Shown here: positions 34,009-42,546 of the stretch, in pieces
Layout of the letters: each line of letters begins with the position of its first letter
Position numbering within the stretch: the stretch's first letter is position 1
NCBI RefSeq assembly: GCF_006438965.1
Contig: NZ_RCZM01000001.1
Coordinates: 1,097-65,096, forward strand
Length of the DNA: 64,000 bases
Reading direction: 5' to 3'
Source of the DNA: Pedococcus bigeumensis
Lineage (GTDB): Bacteria; Actinomycetota; Actinomycetes; Actinomycetales; Dermatophilaceae
Translations under genes and position numbers: made by a program
Notes under the pieces: generated by a model
Told to the model about the DNA's origin: nothing
What the model saw: only the letters and a program-made list of their open reading frames with translations
Database searches by the model: none

Positions 34009-34520
34009 GCGACCAGCCCACCGAGGCAGACCTCGACGCGGTAGCGGCCCAGCTCGGCCGGGTACCGCGGGGGGTTGCCGCCGTCGCCCACCGGTGCGGG
34101 TGCGGCAAGCCCGACGTCCTCAAGACCGAACCACGCCTGCCGGACGGCACGCCGTTCCCCACCACGTTCTACGCCACCTGTCCCAAGCTCACCGGCGCCA
34201 TCTCCACGCTCGAGTCACTCGGGGTGATGAAGGAGATGAGCGACCGGCTCGCTGACGATCCGGCCCTCGCCGCTGCCTACTCGGCCGCGCACGACGACTA
34301 CCTCGCGCGGCGGTACGAGCTCGGGCGGGTGGCCGAGATCGACGGCATCTCGGCCGGTGGCATGCCCAGCCGCGTGAAGTGCCTGCACGTCCTCGTGGGG
34401 CACGCCCTTGCCGTGGGGCCTGGCGTGAACCCGCTCGGCGACGAGGCCCTGGCGATGCTCGACGACTGGTGGGCGACCGGCTCCTGTGTGCCTGACGACG
34501 AGCCGGAGGCGGGGGAGTGA
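34005..34520 (+). CDS. DUF501 family protein
   Basis: A 171-residue conserved actinobacterial protein. Family marks are VAHRCGCGKPDVLKTEPRLPDGTPFPTTFYATCPKL, with three Cys in a metal-site-like layout, and MPSRVKCLHVLVGHALAVGPGVNPLGDEAL. The function is not established; the Cys/His pattern suggests a metal site (inference). It starts on GTG 34005 inside the ftsB stop (GTGA) and its own stop overlaps the ppx start in the same way, so translation along ftsB–DUF501–ppx is coupled. Confidence 0.92.
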   Translation: MSDQPTEADLDAVAAQLGRVPRGVAAVAHRCGCGKPDVLKTEPRLPDGTPFPTTFYATCPKLTGAISTLESLGVMKEMSDRLADDPALAAAYSAAHDDYLARRYELGRVAEIDGISAGGMPSRVKCLHVLVGHALAVGPGVNPLGDEALAMLDDWWATGSCVPDDEPEAGE

Positions 34521-35479
34521 CCAGCGCGCCGCACGTGACCCGCGTCGGGGCAGTCGACTGTGGTACCAACTCGATCCGTCTCCTGGTCGCTGACGTCGAC
34601 CCCGCAACCGGCACCCTCGTCGACGTGCTGCGACGGATGGAGGTGGTGCGACTCGGTTACGGCGTGGACCGCACCGGTCGCATCGACCCGGTCGCCATGG
34701 AGCGCACCCTGTCGATGGCCCGCGAGTATGCCGCCCAGTGCCGCGAGCTGGGCGCCGTCCGTGTCCGCTTCGTGGCCACCTCCGCGTCCCGCGACGCGTC
34801 CAACGCCGACGAGTTCGTGGCCGGCGTGCGAGAAGCGTTCTCCCACTACGGAATTGCGCCGGACGTCATCTCCGGTGACGAGGAGGCCGCCCTGTCGTTC
34901 AGGGGAGCGACGGGCGAGCTGAGGGCTCACGGCATACCCGGTCCGTATCTGGTCGTCGACCTCGGCGGCGGCTCCACCGAGTTCGTCCGTGGCACGGACT
35001 CTGTCGAGGCCGCCCGCTCGGTGGACATCGGGTGCGTGCGGATGACCGAGCGGCACCTGCGCTCCGACCCGCCTGTCCACGCCGAGATCGCGCCGGCCGT
35101 CCGCGACATCAACGCCGCCATCGACCTGGCTGCCGAGCGAGTCGACTTCGACGGAGTCAGCGCGCTGGTCGGCTTGGCCGGCACGGTCACCACCATCACT
35201 GCCCACGCGTTGGGGCTCGAGACCTATGACCCCGACCGGATCCACCTCAGCGAGCTGACGTCCGACGAGGTGATCCGGGCCTGCGAGTCGCTCGTGCACA
35301 TGACCCGGGCGGACCGAGCGGCGTTGGGGTTCATGCACCCCGGCCGCGTCGACGTCATCGGTGCCGGGGCGCTGATCTGGCACGAGGTGGTGCGCCGGCT
35401 CGCCGGCCTGGGGGTGCACCGCGTGATCACGTCCGAGCACGACATCCTCGACGGGATCGCCCTGTCCGTCGCGGACTGA
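34517..35479 (+). CDS. ppx: Ppx/GppA family phosphatase (exopolyphosphatase)
   Basis: A 320-residue ASKHA-fold phosphatase acting on polyphosphate or pppGpp. Present are VGAVDCGTNSIRLLVAD (phosphate loop 1), VRFVATSASRDASN, VISGDEEAALSFRGA, YLVVDLGGGSTEFV (phosphate loop 2) and GLAGTVTTITAHALGL. Only the catalytic N-terminal two domains are present, as in the short actinobacterial Ppx proteins. GTG 34517 overlaps the DUF501 stop. Which substrate dominates cannot be told from sequence. Confidence 0.93.
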   Translation: MTSAPHVTRVGAVDCGTNSIRLLVADVDPATGTLVDVLRRMEVVRLGYGVDRTGRIDPVAMERTLSMAREYAAQCRELGAVRVRFVATSASRDASNADEFVAGVREAFSHYGIAPDVISGDEEAALSFRGATGELRAHGIPGPYLVVDLGGGSTEFVRGTDSVEAARSVDIGCVRMTERHLRSDPPVHAEIAPAVRDINAAIDLAAERVDFDGVSALVGLAGTVTTITAHALGLETYDPDRIHLSELTSDEVIRACESLVHMTRADRAALGFMHPGRVDVIGAGALIWHEVVRRLAGLGVHRVITSEHDILDGIALSVAD

Positions 35480-35534
35480 GACCCACTGGGGCCGCGGGAC
35501 GGCCCCCGCCTGATCCCGTCCCGCCGCGCTGCGG

Positions 35535-36185
35535 TCAGGTCTGCGGCACCAGGGCGGACAGGCCACCCCACACGCTCGACACGACGATCTCGGTGGCGTC
35601 CTCGGCGGTCACGTCGGGGCGACGGGTGCGCCACACGGCGACCCGCTCGCACGCGCCGATGATCACCTCGACGTAGCCCTCGAGCAGCTGGTCGGGCACC
35701 GCGGCGAGGGCAGGTGCCTTGCGGAACGTGGCCATCGTGGCTGAGGACTGCTGCTCGCGGATGCTCTCGATGAGCGGGCTGGCCTGGGAGGCGACCGCGC
35801 CCTCCTGCTGGATGAGGACGAACGCGGTGGCGTGCTCGTCGATGAAGGTGAAGAAGGCGCCCACCCCGGCACGGAAGATGACCTCGAGCGGGGCATCGGC
35901 CCCCACCTCCTGCCAAGCCGCCTCGGTGGCCACCCGGAGCTGGCTCCGCGCGCTGGTGATGCAGGCGGAGAGCAGACCTTCCTTGGAGCCGAAGTACTCG
36001 TAGATGAGCGGCTTGGTCACGCCCACCCGCTCCGCGATGTCCTCCATGGTCGTGGCCTGGAAACCGCGCTCGGCGAAGACCTCCTCGGCGATCCGGAGGA
36101 TCTGCTCCTCGCGCTGGGCGCGCGGCATCCGGACGCGGGTGGCGGGCGCGGCGGTCGACGCGAGGGTGGCAGGGCTCTTCGGCAC
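35535..36185 (-). CDS. TetR family regulator
   Basis: A 216-residue regulator. The HTH is at roughly residues 25-70: REEQILRIAEEVFAERGF, then TTMEDIAERVGVTKPLIYEYFGSKEGLL. The ligand domain is helical with an aromatic/acidic pocket segment (FFTFIDEHATAFVLIQQEG). GTG 36185 is the open-frame start; ATG 36128 (MPRAQREEQ) is a shorter alternative that keeps the HTH. It is divergent from a Baeyer-Villiger monooxygenase, with a perfect palindrome between them, so it most likely represses both itself and the monooxygenase–SDR pair in response to a hydrophobic substrate. Confidence 0.92.
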   Translation of the reverse strand: MPKSPATLASTAAPATRVRMPRAQREEQILRIAEEVFAERGFQATTMEDIAERVGVTKPLIYEYFGSKEGLLSACITSARSQLRVATEAAWQEVGADAPLEVIFRAGVGAFFTFIDEHATAFVLIQQEGAVASQASPLIESIREQQSSATMATFRKAPALAAVPDQLLEGYVEVIIGACERVAVWRTRRPDVTAEDATEIVVSSVWGGLSALVPQT

Positions 36186-36212
36186 CCGGCAACTCTATCC
36201 CCGATGCCGACA

Positions 36213-36231
36213 AACTTACTGCTGGTAAGTT
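36213..36231. promoter_or_regulatory. TetR-type operator palindrome
   Basis: AACTTAC-TGCTG-GTAAGTT (36213-36231) is a perfect 7-bp inverted repeat with a 5-nt centre. It lies 6 bases before the monooxygenase ATG and 27 bases before the TetR start, ideal for dual repression. Confidence 0.8.
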
Positions 36232-36237
36232 GGCGAC

Positions 36238-37752
36238 ATGGCGCCCACTCACCATCGCGTGGTCATCGTCGGCACCGGCTTCTCCGGGCTCGGCATGGCC
36301 ATCCGGCTGGCCCAGCGCGGCGAGCACGACTACGTCGTCCTGGAGAAGGCCGACGACGTCGGCGGGACCTGGCGTGACAACCGCTACCCCGGGTGTGCCT
36401 GCGACGTGCCCTCGCGGCTCTACTCCTTCTCGTTCGCCCAGTTCCCTTCGTGGTCAAGGGACTTCGCCACCGCGCCCGAGATCTGGGCCTACCTGCGTGA
36501 CGTGGCGGACCGGTATGCCGTGCGCGACCGGATCGAGTTCGGCGCCGACCTGCGCACGGCCGAGTTCGACGAGAGGGCGGGTCGCTGGACGCTGACGGCA
36601 GCTGATGGCCGGCAGTGGACCTGCGACGCACTGGTCCTCGGCGTTGGGGCGCTGCACGAGCCCAAGCTCCCGGACATCGAGGGGCTGCCCTCTTTCGAGG
36701 GCGAGGTGATGCACACCGCTCAGTGGCCCGAGCAGGACGAGCTCGACGGGCGCCGGGTCGCGGTGGTCGGCACCGGCGCGAGCGCAGTGCAGCTGATCCC
36801 CGAGGTCGCGCCGCGGGCCGCCCACACGACCGTCTTCCAGCGCACGCCCGCATGGACCATGACCAAGCAGGACAAGGAGTGGAGCCCGAAACGGCAGCGG
36901 CTGTTCGCCCGCTGGCCGGCGGTGCAACGACTGGTGCGCTGGCGCACCTACTGGGCTCTCGAGGCGCGGGCGCCGATGTTCGTGCGGCTGCCGGTCCTCG
37001 CTGGGCTCGTCCAGCGGATGGCGCTGCGCGAGCTCGCCCGGGCAGTTCCCGATCCGCAGACCAGGGCGAGGCTGACCCCCCACTACACGATCGGCTGCAA
37101 GCGGATCCTGCTGTCCAGCGACTACTGGCCGACCTTCGCGCGCGCGGACGTCAGCCTGGTCACCGATCCGATCACGCGCGTCGAGCCGCGAGCGGTGATC
37201 ACGGCCGATGGCACCCGCCACGACGTGGACGTCCTCGTCCTCGGCACGGGCTTCGACGTGAGCGGCAGCACGGACCGCATCGACATCCGCGGGCTGGACG
37301 GCGGCACGCTGCGCGAGGCGTGGAGCGACGGGATGCACACGAACCTCGGTATCACCGTCGCAGGCTTCCCCGAGCTCTACCTCCTGCTCGGCCCCAACAC
37401 CGGGCTCGGCCACAACAGCGTCGTGACGATGATCGAGTTCGCAACGGACTACGTGCTCCAGGCGATCGACAAGGGTCGCGGCGGAGCACGGGTCGCCACG
37501 CGGCAGGCGCAGGACGCGTTCACCCGGGAGATGCTGTCCCGGTCGAAGCACACGGTCTGGGCGACGGGTTGCCGCAGCTGGTACCTCGACCGGTTCGGCA
37601 ACAACACCAGCCTGTGGCCCGGGTCGACGATCGGCTACTGGTGGCGGACCCGCAGGGTCAACCCGTCCCACTTCGCGTCCGTGGACTCCCGTCCCAGCAA
37701 GCCATCACGCTCCATCCGACCAGAGGAATCCGTTGATGCACAAGCCGTTTGA
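36238..37752 (+). CDS. flavin-containing Baeyer-Villiger-type monooxygenase
   Basis: A 504-residue FAD- and NADPH-dependent monooxygenase. The FAD Rossmann motif VVIVGTGFSGLG is at residues 8-19, the WRDNRYPGCACDVPSRLYSFSF segment is typical of the class, the BVMO fingerprint FEGEVMHTAQWP (F-x-G-x3-H-x3-W-P) is at 153-164, and the NADPH Rossmann motif VAVVGTGASAVQ follows. It would insert oxygen next to a ketone in a lipid, steroid or xenobiotic; the substrate is unknown. It starts just after the TetR palindrome and overlaps the following SDR by 17 bases, so an alcohol/ketone-to-ester sequence is likely (inference). Confidence 0.92.
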   Translation: MAPTHHRVVIVGTGFSGLGMAIRLAQRGEHDYVVLEKADDVGGTWRDNRYPGCACDVPSRLYSFSFAQFPSWSRDFATAPEIWAYLRDVADRYAVRDRIEFGADLRTAEFDERAGRWTLTAADGRQWTCDALVLGVGALHEPKLPDIEGLPSFEGEVMHTAQWPEQDELDGRRVAVVGTGASAVQLIPEVAPRAAHTTVFQRTPAWTMTKQDKEWSPKRQRLFARWPAVQRLVRWRTYWALEARAPMFVRLPVLAGLVQRMALRELARAVPDPQTRARLTPHYTIGCKRILLSSDYWPTFARADVSLVTDPITRVEPRAVITADGTRHDVDVLVLGTGFDVSGSTDRIDIRGLDGGTLREAWSDGMHTNLGITVAGFPELYLLLGPNTGLGHNSVVTMIEFATDYVLQAIDKGRGGARVATRQAQDAFTREMLSRSKHTVWATGCRSWYLDRFGNNTSLWPGSTIGYWWRTRRVNPSHFASVDSRPSKPSRSIRPEESVDAQAV

Positions 37753-38602
37753 GCGCGAACCGTTCGAACCCAAGGTCTCCATCGTCACCGGCGGTGCTTC
37801 CGGAATCGGTCGCGCCATCGCCGTCGAGCTGATCGCCCGCGGCAGTCACGTGGTGCTCGCTGACATCGACGGCGAGGCCGCGGTCCGCGCCGCCGCCGAG
37901 CTCGGTTCGCTGGCCAGCGCCGCCACCCTCGACGTCGCCGACGCGGCGGCTGTCACCGCCCTCGTGCGCCAGGTGGTCGCAGACCACGGACGACTCGACG
38001 TGATGGTCAACAACGCCGGTGTCGCCATCGGTGGTCTGCTCGAGGAGCTGGACGAGCGGCACTGGACCAAGGCTCTGGACGTCAACCTGCGCGGCGTGAT
38101 CAACGGGGTCACGGCGGCTTACGAGGTCATGCGCGCCCAGGGCAGCGGGCACATCCTCAACACTGCGTCGCTCGCCGGCCTGATCCCGGCCCCGGCGATG
38201 CTGCCGTACACGACGACCAAGCACGCGGTGGTCGGCCTGTCGACCGCGCTGCGCGCCGAGGCGGCCGGTCTGGGCGTGCGGGTGAGCGTCCTGTGCCCCG
38301 GCTTCGTCGACACCCCACTGCTCGACGACATCTACGAGGCACCGGCCAGCTTTGGTGGCAGCAGCGTGCGTTCGCGTGTCCGGCTGCTGCAGCCGAGGTT
38401 CCTCACGGCCGAGCTCACCGCCAAGCGAGCCGTCGACGGGCTCGCCGCCAACAAGGCAGTCATCCCCGTCGGGGCCATGGCCCACCTGACCTGGCGAGGG
38501 CTGCGGTACGCGCCGGGGCCGACCCGCGCAATCATCCAGGCCCAGGCAAGCGGTGCCCGGCGTCTTGCCCAGCGGTCAGTTGCCAAGCAGCGCACCCACT
38601 GA
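37736..38602 (+). CDS. short-chain dehydrogenase/reductase
   Basis: A 288-residue NAD(P)-dependent oxidoreductase. The cofactor motif TGGASGIG is near residues 19-26, NNAG follows, and the catalytic Tyr158-x3-Lys162 (YTTTK) comes with the Ser of NTASLAG. The tail past residue 200 is membrane-associating or substrate-specific. ATG 37736 has AGAGGA upstream; it overlaps the monooxygenase end by 17 bases. It probably oxidises the alcohol that yields the monooxygenase's ketone substrate, or acts on the product; direction is inferred. Confidence 0.9.
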   Translation: MHKPFEREPFEPKVSIVTGGASGIGRAIAVELIARGSHVVLADIDGEAAVRAAAELGSLASAATLDVADAAAVTALVRQVVADHGRLDVMVNNAGVAIGGLLEELDERHWTKALDVNLRGVINGVTAAYEVMRAQGSGHILNTASLAGLIPAPAMLPYTTTKHAVVGLSTALRAEAAGLGVRVSVLCPGFVDTPLLDDIYEAPASFGGSSVRSRVRLLQPRFLTAELTAKRAVDGLAANKAVIPVGAMAHLTWRGLRYAPGPTRAIIQAQASGARRLAQRSVAKQRTH

Positions 38603-38676
38603 CTGACCTCGCTCGGCGGAACTGCGGCAGCTCGACACGCTGACGGTGTGGCGGTGTCGACGGTAGTGCGGACTGC

Positions 38677-38700
38677 ATAGTACCGTCCACCACACACTAT
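38677..38700 (+). promoter_or_regulatory. candidate PadR operator
   Basis: ATAGT (38677-38681) and ACTAT (38696-38700) form an inverted repeat with a 14-nt spacer, 19 bases before the padR-like start. PadR proteins often bind AT-containing inverted repeats at their own promoters. Confidence 0.4.
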
Positions 38701-38719
38701 CGAGTCAGGAGGGGCGCGG

Positions 38720-39052
38720 ATGGACACCACCCAGCTGGTCAAGGGGGTCCTCGACCTGGCGGTGCTGGCCGTGGTCGCCGACGAGGACGGCTACGGCTAC
38801 GACATCGTGCGGCGGCTGCGCGCGGCCGGGCTCGAGGACGTTGGTGACGCGTCGGTCTACGGGACGCTGCGCCGGCTCTACAGCGGGGGAGCGCTGACGT
38901 CCTACGTCGTGCCGTCCGACGAAGGCCCGCACCGCAAGTACTACGGCATCAACGCGCAGGGCCGCGCCACCCTGCACACGCAGGGCAAGACGTGGGACGC
39001 ATTCGCACAGACCATGGACGGTTTGCTCGAGGAAGCAGGGGTGAAGGCATGA
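38720..39052 (+). CDS. PadR family regulator
   Basis: A 110-residue winged-helix regulator. QLVKGVLDLAVLAVVADEDGYGYDIVRRL is the PadR N-terminus, DASVYGTLRRLYSGGAL the recognition helix and first wing strand, and HRKYYGINAQGRATL the beta hairpin. A C-terminal dimerisation helix follows. ATG 38720 has AGGAGGGG upstream. Its stop overlaps the start of a HAAS-type membrane protein by ATGA, a standard PadR–membrane protein pair, so it probably represses this two-gene operon. Confidence 0.92.
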   Translation: MDTTQLVKGVLDLAVLAVVADEDGYGYDIVRRLRAAGLEDVGDASVYGTLRRLYSGGALTSYVVPSDEGPHRKYYGINAQGRATLHTQGKTWDAFAQTMDGLLEEAGVKA

Positions 39053-40104
39053 ACACGATGAAGCTGCCGACCGGCGAGGACGTCACGCAGTACATCGCCG
39101 CTGTCCGTGCCGAGCTGGCCGACCTGCCGCCGGACGACCTCGACGACCTGACGGGTGGTCTCGAGGCGGACCTGTCCGAGCTGGTGGCCGAGTCGCCTTC
39201 GGGGCTCGCCGGGTTGGCTTCGCCGCAGGAGTATGCCGCGGAGCTTCGGTCCGCAGCCGGCTTCCCCGTGCGTGCCGAGCAGTCGAAGCCCACCTGGTGG
39301 TCCCAACAGAAGGACCTGGCCCGTCGCGACCTTGCCAACCTGGCAGCCGACTACCCGGCGGTGCGCCAGGCGCGAGACCTCGCGATCGAGCTGCGTCCGG
39401 TGTGGTGGATCGCGCGCGGCGTCGCACTGGCGTGGCTGCTCGTGATCTGGGGATCCGTCAGCATGCTCCTCTACCCGCTGGCCATCATCGGCGCCGTGGT
39501 CTCGGTCTACGTCGGGCGGCGTGGTGCTGAGCTCGTCGGTTGGCCACGCCGTCTGCTGATGGCGGCCAACGCCGTGGCTGTGCTTGGAGTCGTCTTCGCC
39601 CTCGGAGCGGCCATCGCCTCGTCCCGCGGCTACGTGGGCTACAACAACGCGCCCTACCCGGAGCCCATGAGCGAGCCGGGTCTGCAGTTCAACGGCACGC
39701 CCAGCAGCAACCTGTACGTCTACGACAAGGACGGCAAGCCAGTCACAGATGTCCGGATCTTCACCGACACCGGTCAGTCGGTCGACCTGGCGGGTGGCTT
39801 CCTCGGCCCCGACGGGAGCCCGCTGCACGGCCCCGCCGACATCTACGGCCACCCGTGGGACAACACCTTCCCCCTCCCGACGGACCAGGGTGCCGGTGTG
39901 GACACGAACCCCGACGTCTGGACCCCGCCGAGCGCCATCCCGCCGCTGGGCACGGCCGCGACCGCGGCATCACCGACCACAGCTCCCACAGGGAGCCCGA
40001 GTGGCACCGTGACGACGCCGGGTGGGGCAGCCACGACCATGCCGACCACGTCGCCGCCAGTCCGCCCGACCTCCTCGCTACCGGTGCCGACCACCACGAA
40101 CTAG
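39049..40104 (+). CDS. HAAS-domain membrane protein with exported Pro/Thr-rich tail
   Basis: A 351-residue protein. The first ~65 residues match the HAAS signalling domain (YIAAVRAELADLPPDDLDDLTGGLEADL), which is cytoplasmic. Two or three membrane helices follow (near 124-147 and 167-190). An outer part ends in a Pro/Thr-rich tail. HAAS proteins usually partner with PadR regulators, as here. The function is not known; a sensor feeding the PadR regulator is a family-based inference. Confidence 0.8.
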   Translation: MNTMKLPTGEDVTQYIAAVRAELADLPPDDLDDLTGGLEADLSELVAESPSGLAGLASPQEYAAELRSAAGFPVRAEQSKPTWWSQQKDLARRDLANLAADYPAVRQARDLAIELRPVWWIARGVALAWLLVIWGSVSMLLYPLAIIGAVVSVYVGRRGAELVGWPRRLLMAANAVAVLGVVFALGAAIASSRGYVGYNNAPYPEPMSEPGLQFNGTPSSNLYVYDKDGKPVTDVRIFTDTGQSVDLAGGFLGPDGSPLHGPADIYGHPWDNTFPLPTDQGAGVDTNPDVWTPPSAIPPLGTAATAASPTTAPTGSPSGTVTTPGGAATTMPTTSPPVRPTSSLPVPTTTN

Positions 40105-40138
40105 CTGTCATCAACCCTGCATACAGGTGGTGTCTGGC

Positions 40139-40627
40139 TCAGTTGCCGGACGCGAGGCCTGCCAGCAGGAGGACGCAGGCACCGGCGGCGACCACGAAAA
40201 GGACGGCTATCCCGGCGAGGATCCCCAGGACGATGAACCGGGTCTTCTCGGCCACCAGACCGGTGATGAAGGCGCCGAAGAGGGCGAGGTCCAGCCCGAG
40301 CGTCGAGAACTGACCGAGTTCCGGGGGTAGCGACAGGGAGCTGGCGATGGCCCTCGGAATCGCTTGCAGCGCACCGGCGACGAACAGCGCAGGCAGGCAC
40401 AAGGCCACGCCGGTCCAGAACTTCGCGACGTTGGACCGACCTCGCCGTGGCGATCGCCAGGGTCCACCGGAGGACGGGCCGACCGGGCCGCTCGGTGGCT
40501 GGCCGGGCGGACGCTGGCCCGGTGGCAGGCCGGGTGGCAGGCCGGGTGGGCTCCCGGGTGGTTGGCCGTACGGGTTCTGTCCGTAGGGGTTTTGTCCATG
40601 GGGGTTGGGCGGTGGCGGCTGTGTCAT
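40139..40627 (-). CDS. Pro/Gly-rich small membrane protein
   Basis: A 162-residue protein with a disordered N-terminus rich in PPG and NPYGQ repeats (residues 1-60) and two or three hydrophobic helices (FWTGVALCLPALFVAGAL; LDLALFGAFITGLVA; a final Ala/Val/Leu stretch). It is the last gene of an Lgt-like/radical SAM operon, 12 bases after the preceding gene. It has no recognisable family. Such N-terminal Pro-rich segments are common in actinobacterial membrane proteins, so functional meaning is limited. Confidence 0.65.
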   Translation of the reverse strand: MTQPPPPNPHGQNPYGQNPYGQPPGSPPGLPPGLPPGQRPPGQPPSGPVGPSSGGPWRSPRRGRSNVAKFWTGVALCLPALFVAGALQAIPRAIASSLSLPPELGQFSTLGLDLALFGAFITGLVAEKTRFIVLGILAGIAVLFVVAAGACVLLLAGLASGN

Positions 40628-40639
40628 GACCGGTCCCTC

Positions 40640-40945
40640 TCACACGATCCACAGGTAGATGCCGACGCACGCGGCGACGGCGAGCAGGGCGAGGTAGGCC
40701 AGGACGAGGCGGGTGTCGCCGAGCTTGCACCTCGAGCGCAGCAGCCCGTCGCGTCGAGCCCGGGCGTAGCCCACGATGGCCAGCACCGCGAAGCCGAGCA
40801 GGGCCACCGGTCCCAGGACCCACCCCAGCAGGGCAATGGTCGCGAAGACGCACAACCGCAACGGGTCGTACGGCGCGGTGGTGCTGGGCGCCGGCTGGTC
40901 AGCGTGGGGCGGCGCCACCTGACGCGGGTCCGGTCCGCTCGTCAC
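40640..40945 (-). CDS. small two-pass membrane protein
   Basis: A 101-residue protein with a Pro-rich N-terminus (residues 1-28) and three hydrophobic segments (LCVFATIALLGWVLG, VALLGFAVLAIVGYARARRDG, LVLAYLALLAVAACVGIYLWIV). The layout resembles DUF4190-like proteins: Pro-rich head plus two or three membrane helices joined by ARRDG. GTG 40945 overlaps the radical SAM stop by four bases (GTGA), so translation is coupled. Role unknown; it could anchor or assist the radical SAM enzyme at the membrane. Confidence 0.65.
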   Translation of the reverse strand: MTSGPDPRQVAPPHADQPAPSTTAPYDPLRLCVFATIALLGWVLGPVALLGFAVLAIVGYARARRDGLLRSRCKLGDTRLVLAYLALLAVAACVGIYLWIV

Positions 40946-42546
40946 GACGATCCCCCTCGAGCTGGGCTCGCACCCTGCGCCATCGGCAGCCCCACGGCCG
41001 TCGAGATCCGTTGCTGTGACAAGGGACGCCAGGCTTGCACCGCGCAGAACGGGGCGCACTGGTGGCTTCCCTCGTCGCTCACCGTGGCGACGTGGACGCA
41101 GCACTGGGTGAGGCGTTCCTCGATCATGGTGTTCATGTCCATGAAGGGCTTGACGGTGACGCGCAGGACGCGCTCGCCGAGGAGTGCGCGGAGCTTCTCG
41201 CGCTGCCCCGGCAGGCGCCCGGCAGCCAGTGTCGCGAGCGTGCCGATGCCGAGGTCGCAGCCGGAGCAGACGTCGCGCCAGATGTTCGCCATCGACGGAT
41301 GTGACAGGGACGACTGCTCGGACAGCAGGTCGAGCAGGGACTGCTTGACGGCCGATCGGAGCGAGGCGGGCAGGGCGTCGTCGGCGATCCGGTTGGCGAG
41401 CACGTCGGGTTCGAGATCGAGCCACTGCTTGAGCCGTTCGTGCCCGACGAGGGAGACCAGCGAGCGCCAGGTGCCGGAGTCGTCGCGCAGCAGGTAGCCC
41501 ACCGAGCAGCAGTGGGGGTGCGAGCAGGGCAGCGCGGTCAGGTCGCGCCAGGTCACCTGTCCGGCGGTCTGTCCTTCGAGCCGGGCGAGGACACCCGTGT
41601 GCGTCAGACGGTCGTGCGGGTCGATGCCCGCGCTGCGACCCGAGCCGAACACCGGCTGGATCGTCACCCCGCCGACGTAGGGGGTGTCGAGGGCCCGCTT
41701 GACGACGAACCCGATCTCGTCGTCGTTGACGCCCAGGGCGGCTGTCATCGTGAGGGTGGTGAAGATACCGGCGCCGGAGAGCCGGTCGATCGCCTGCTCC
41801 TTGAACCGGCGGATGTCGGCGCCGCGGTGGTGGGTGGAAGCCTGCGCCGACTCGCCGTCGTACTGCAGGTAGACCTCGACCCGGTCCCGGTGCCGGCGCA
41901 GCAGGTCGAGCATCGCGTCATCCTTGGCGATGGTCAGCCCGTTGGTGTTGACCAGGACCCGCACGATCGGTCGTGCCGCCACCGCGTCGAGCAGCTCGGC
42001 CAGCCATGGGTAGAGCGTCGGCTCGCCACCGCTGAGCATGAGGACGTCGATCCGGCCGTTCTCACGGGACAGGCGGGCGTCGATCGAGGCGAGCACCTGG
42101 TCGAGCGCCACGACCGACGCCAGGGCCGGCGCCGACGCCGCGAAACAGGTCGGGCACTTGAGGTTGCAGTGGTCGAGCAGGTCCTCCAGCAGGATGCAGG
42201 TGTGCTGGGTCTGCATCTCGGGCAGCCCGTAGGCGTAGGCCGCGGGCACCGGCGTGAAGTTGCCCGCCACGTCCGGGGTGTGCACCTTGGTCGGCGCCGT
42301 CCACTCCTCGAGGTAGGTCAGGATCTCGGGCGACTCGTCATAGAGGGTGCGGACGAGGCCATGGGTGGCGCAGCCGCGCTCCAGCCAGATCCGGCCGTCG
42401 CGCTCCACCAGCCACCCGGACAGCCGGTGCACCTCGGTGAGCGCGCGGTCGGGCTGCTCCTCGTGGCACAGGGGGCAGAACGCGTTGACGTAACGGTGGA
42501 TGCGGTCGCCACGCAGCGGCATACCGGGTCCGGTGCGGGTGCTCAC
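40942..42546 (-). CDS. radical SAM enzyme, Tes/MJ0619-like (COG1964 type)
   Basis: A 534-residue radical SAM protein. An N-terminal FCPLCHEE (Cys24, Cys27) and RGC-THG form a zinc- or rubredoxin-like site. The radical SAM cluster motif CNLKCPTC is at 127-134. The SAM-binding GGE motif is in MLSGGEPTLYP. Further Cys sets lie in LPCSHPHCCSVGY, CSGCDLG, QCCVHV and HQCAPFC. This multi-cluster layout matches the MJ0619/Tes family, whose archaeal member joins lipid chains to make tetraethers. Bacterial homologues are less clear. GTG 42546 overlaps the Lgt-like stop (GTGA) and the stop overlaps the next small membrane gene. Coupling to an Lgt-like enzyme favours a role in membrane lipid or lipoprotein lipid chemistry (inference). 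Confidence 0.75.
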   Translation of the reverse strand: MSTRTGPGMPLRGDRIHRYVNAFCPLCHEEQPDRALTEVHRLSGWLVERDGRIWLERGCATHGLVRTLYDESPEILTYLEEWTAPTKVHTPDVAGNFTPVPAAYAYGLPEMQTQHTCILLEDLLDHCNLKCPTCFAASAPALASVVALDQVLASIDARLSRENGRIDVLMLSGGEPTLYPWLAELLDAVAARPIVRVLVNTNGLTIAKDDAMLDLLRRHRDRVEVYLQYDGESAQASTHHRGADIRRFKEQAIDRLSGAGIFTTLTMTAALGVNDDEIGFVVKRALDTPYVGGVTIQPVFGSGRSAGIDPHDRLTHTGVLARLEGQTAGQVTWRDLTALPCSHPHCCSVGYLLRDDSGTWRSLVSLVGHERLKQWLDLEPDVLANRIADDALPASLRSAVKQSLLDLLSEQSSLSHPSMANIWRDVCSGCDLGIGTLATLAAGRLPGQREKLRALLGERVLRVTVKPFMDMNTMIEERLTQCCVHVATVSDEGSHQCAPFCAVQAWRPLSQQRISTAVGLPMAQGASPARGGSS

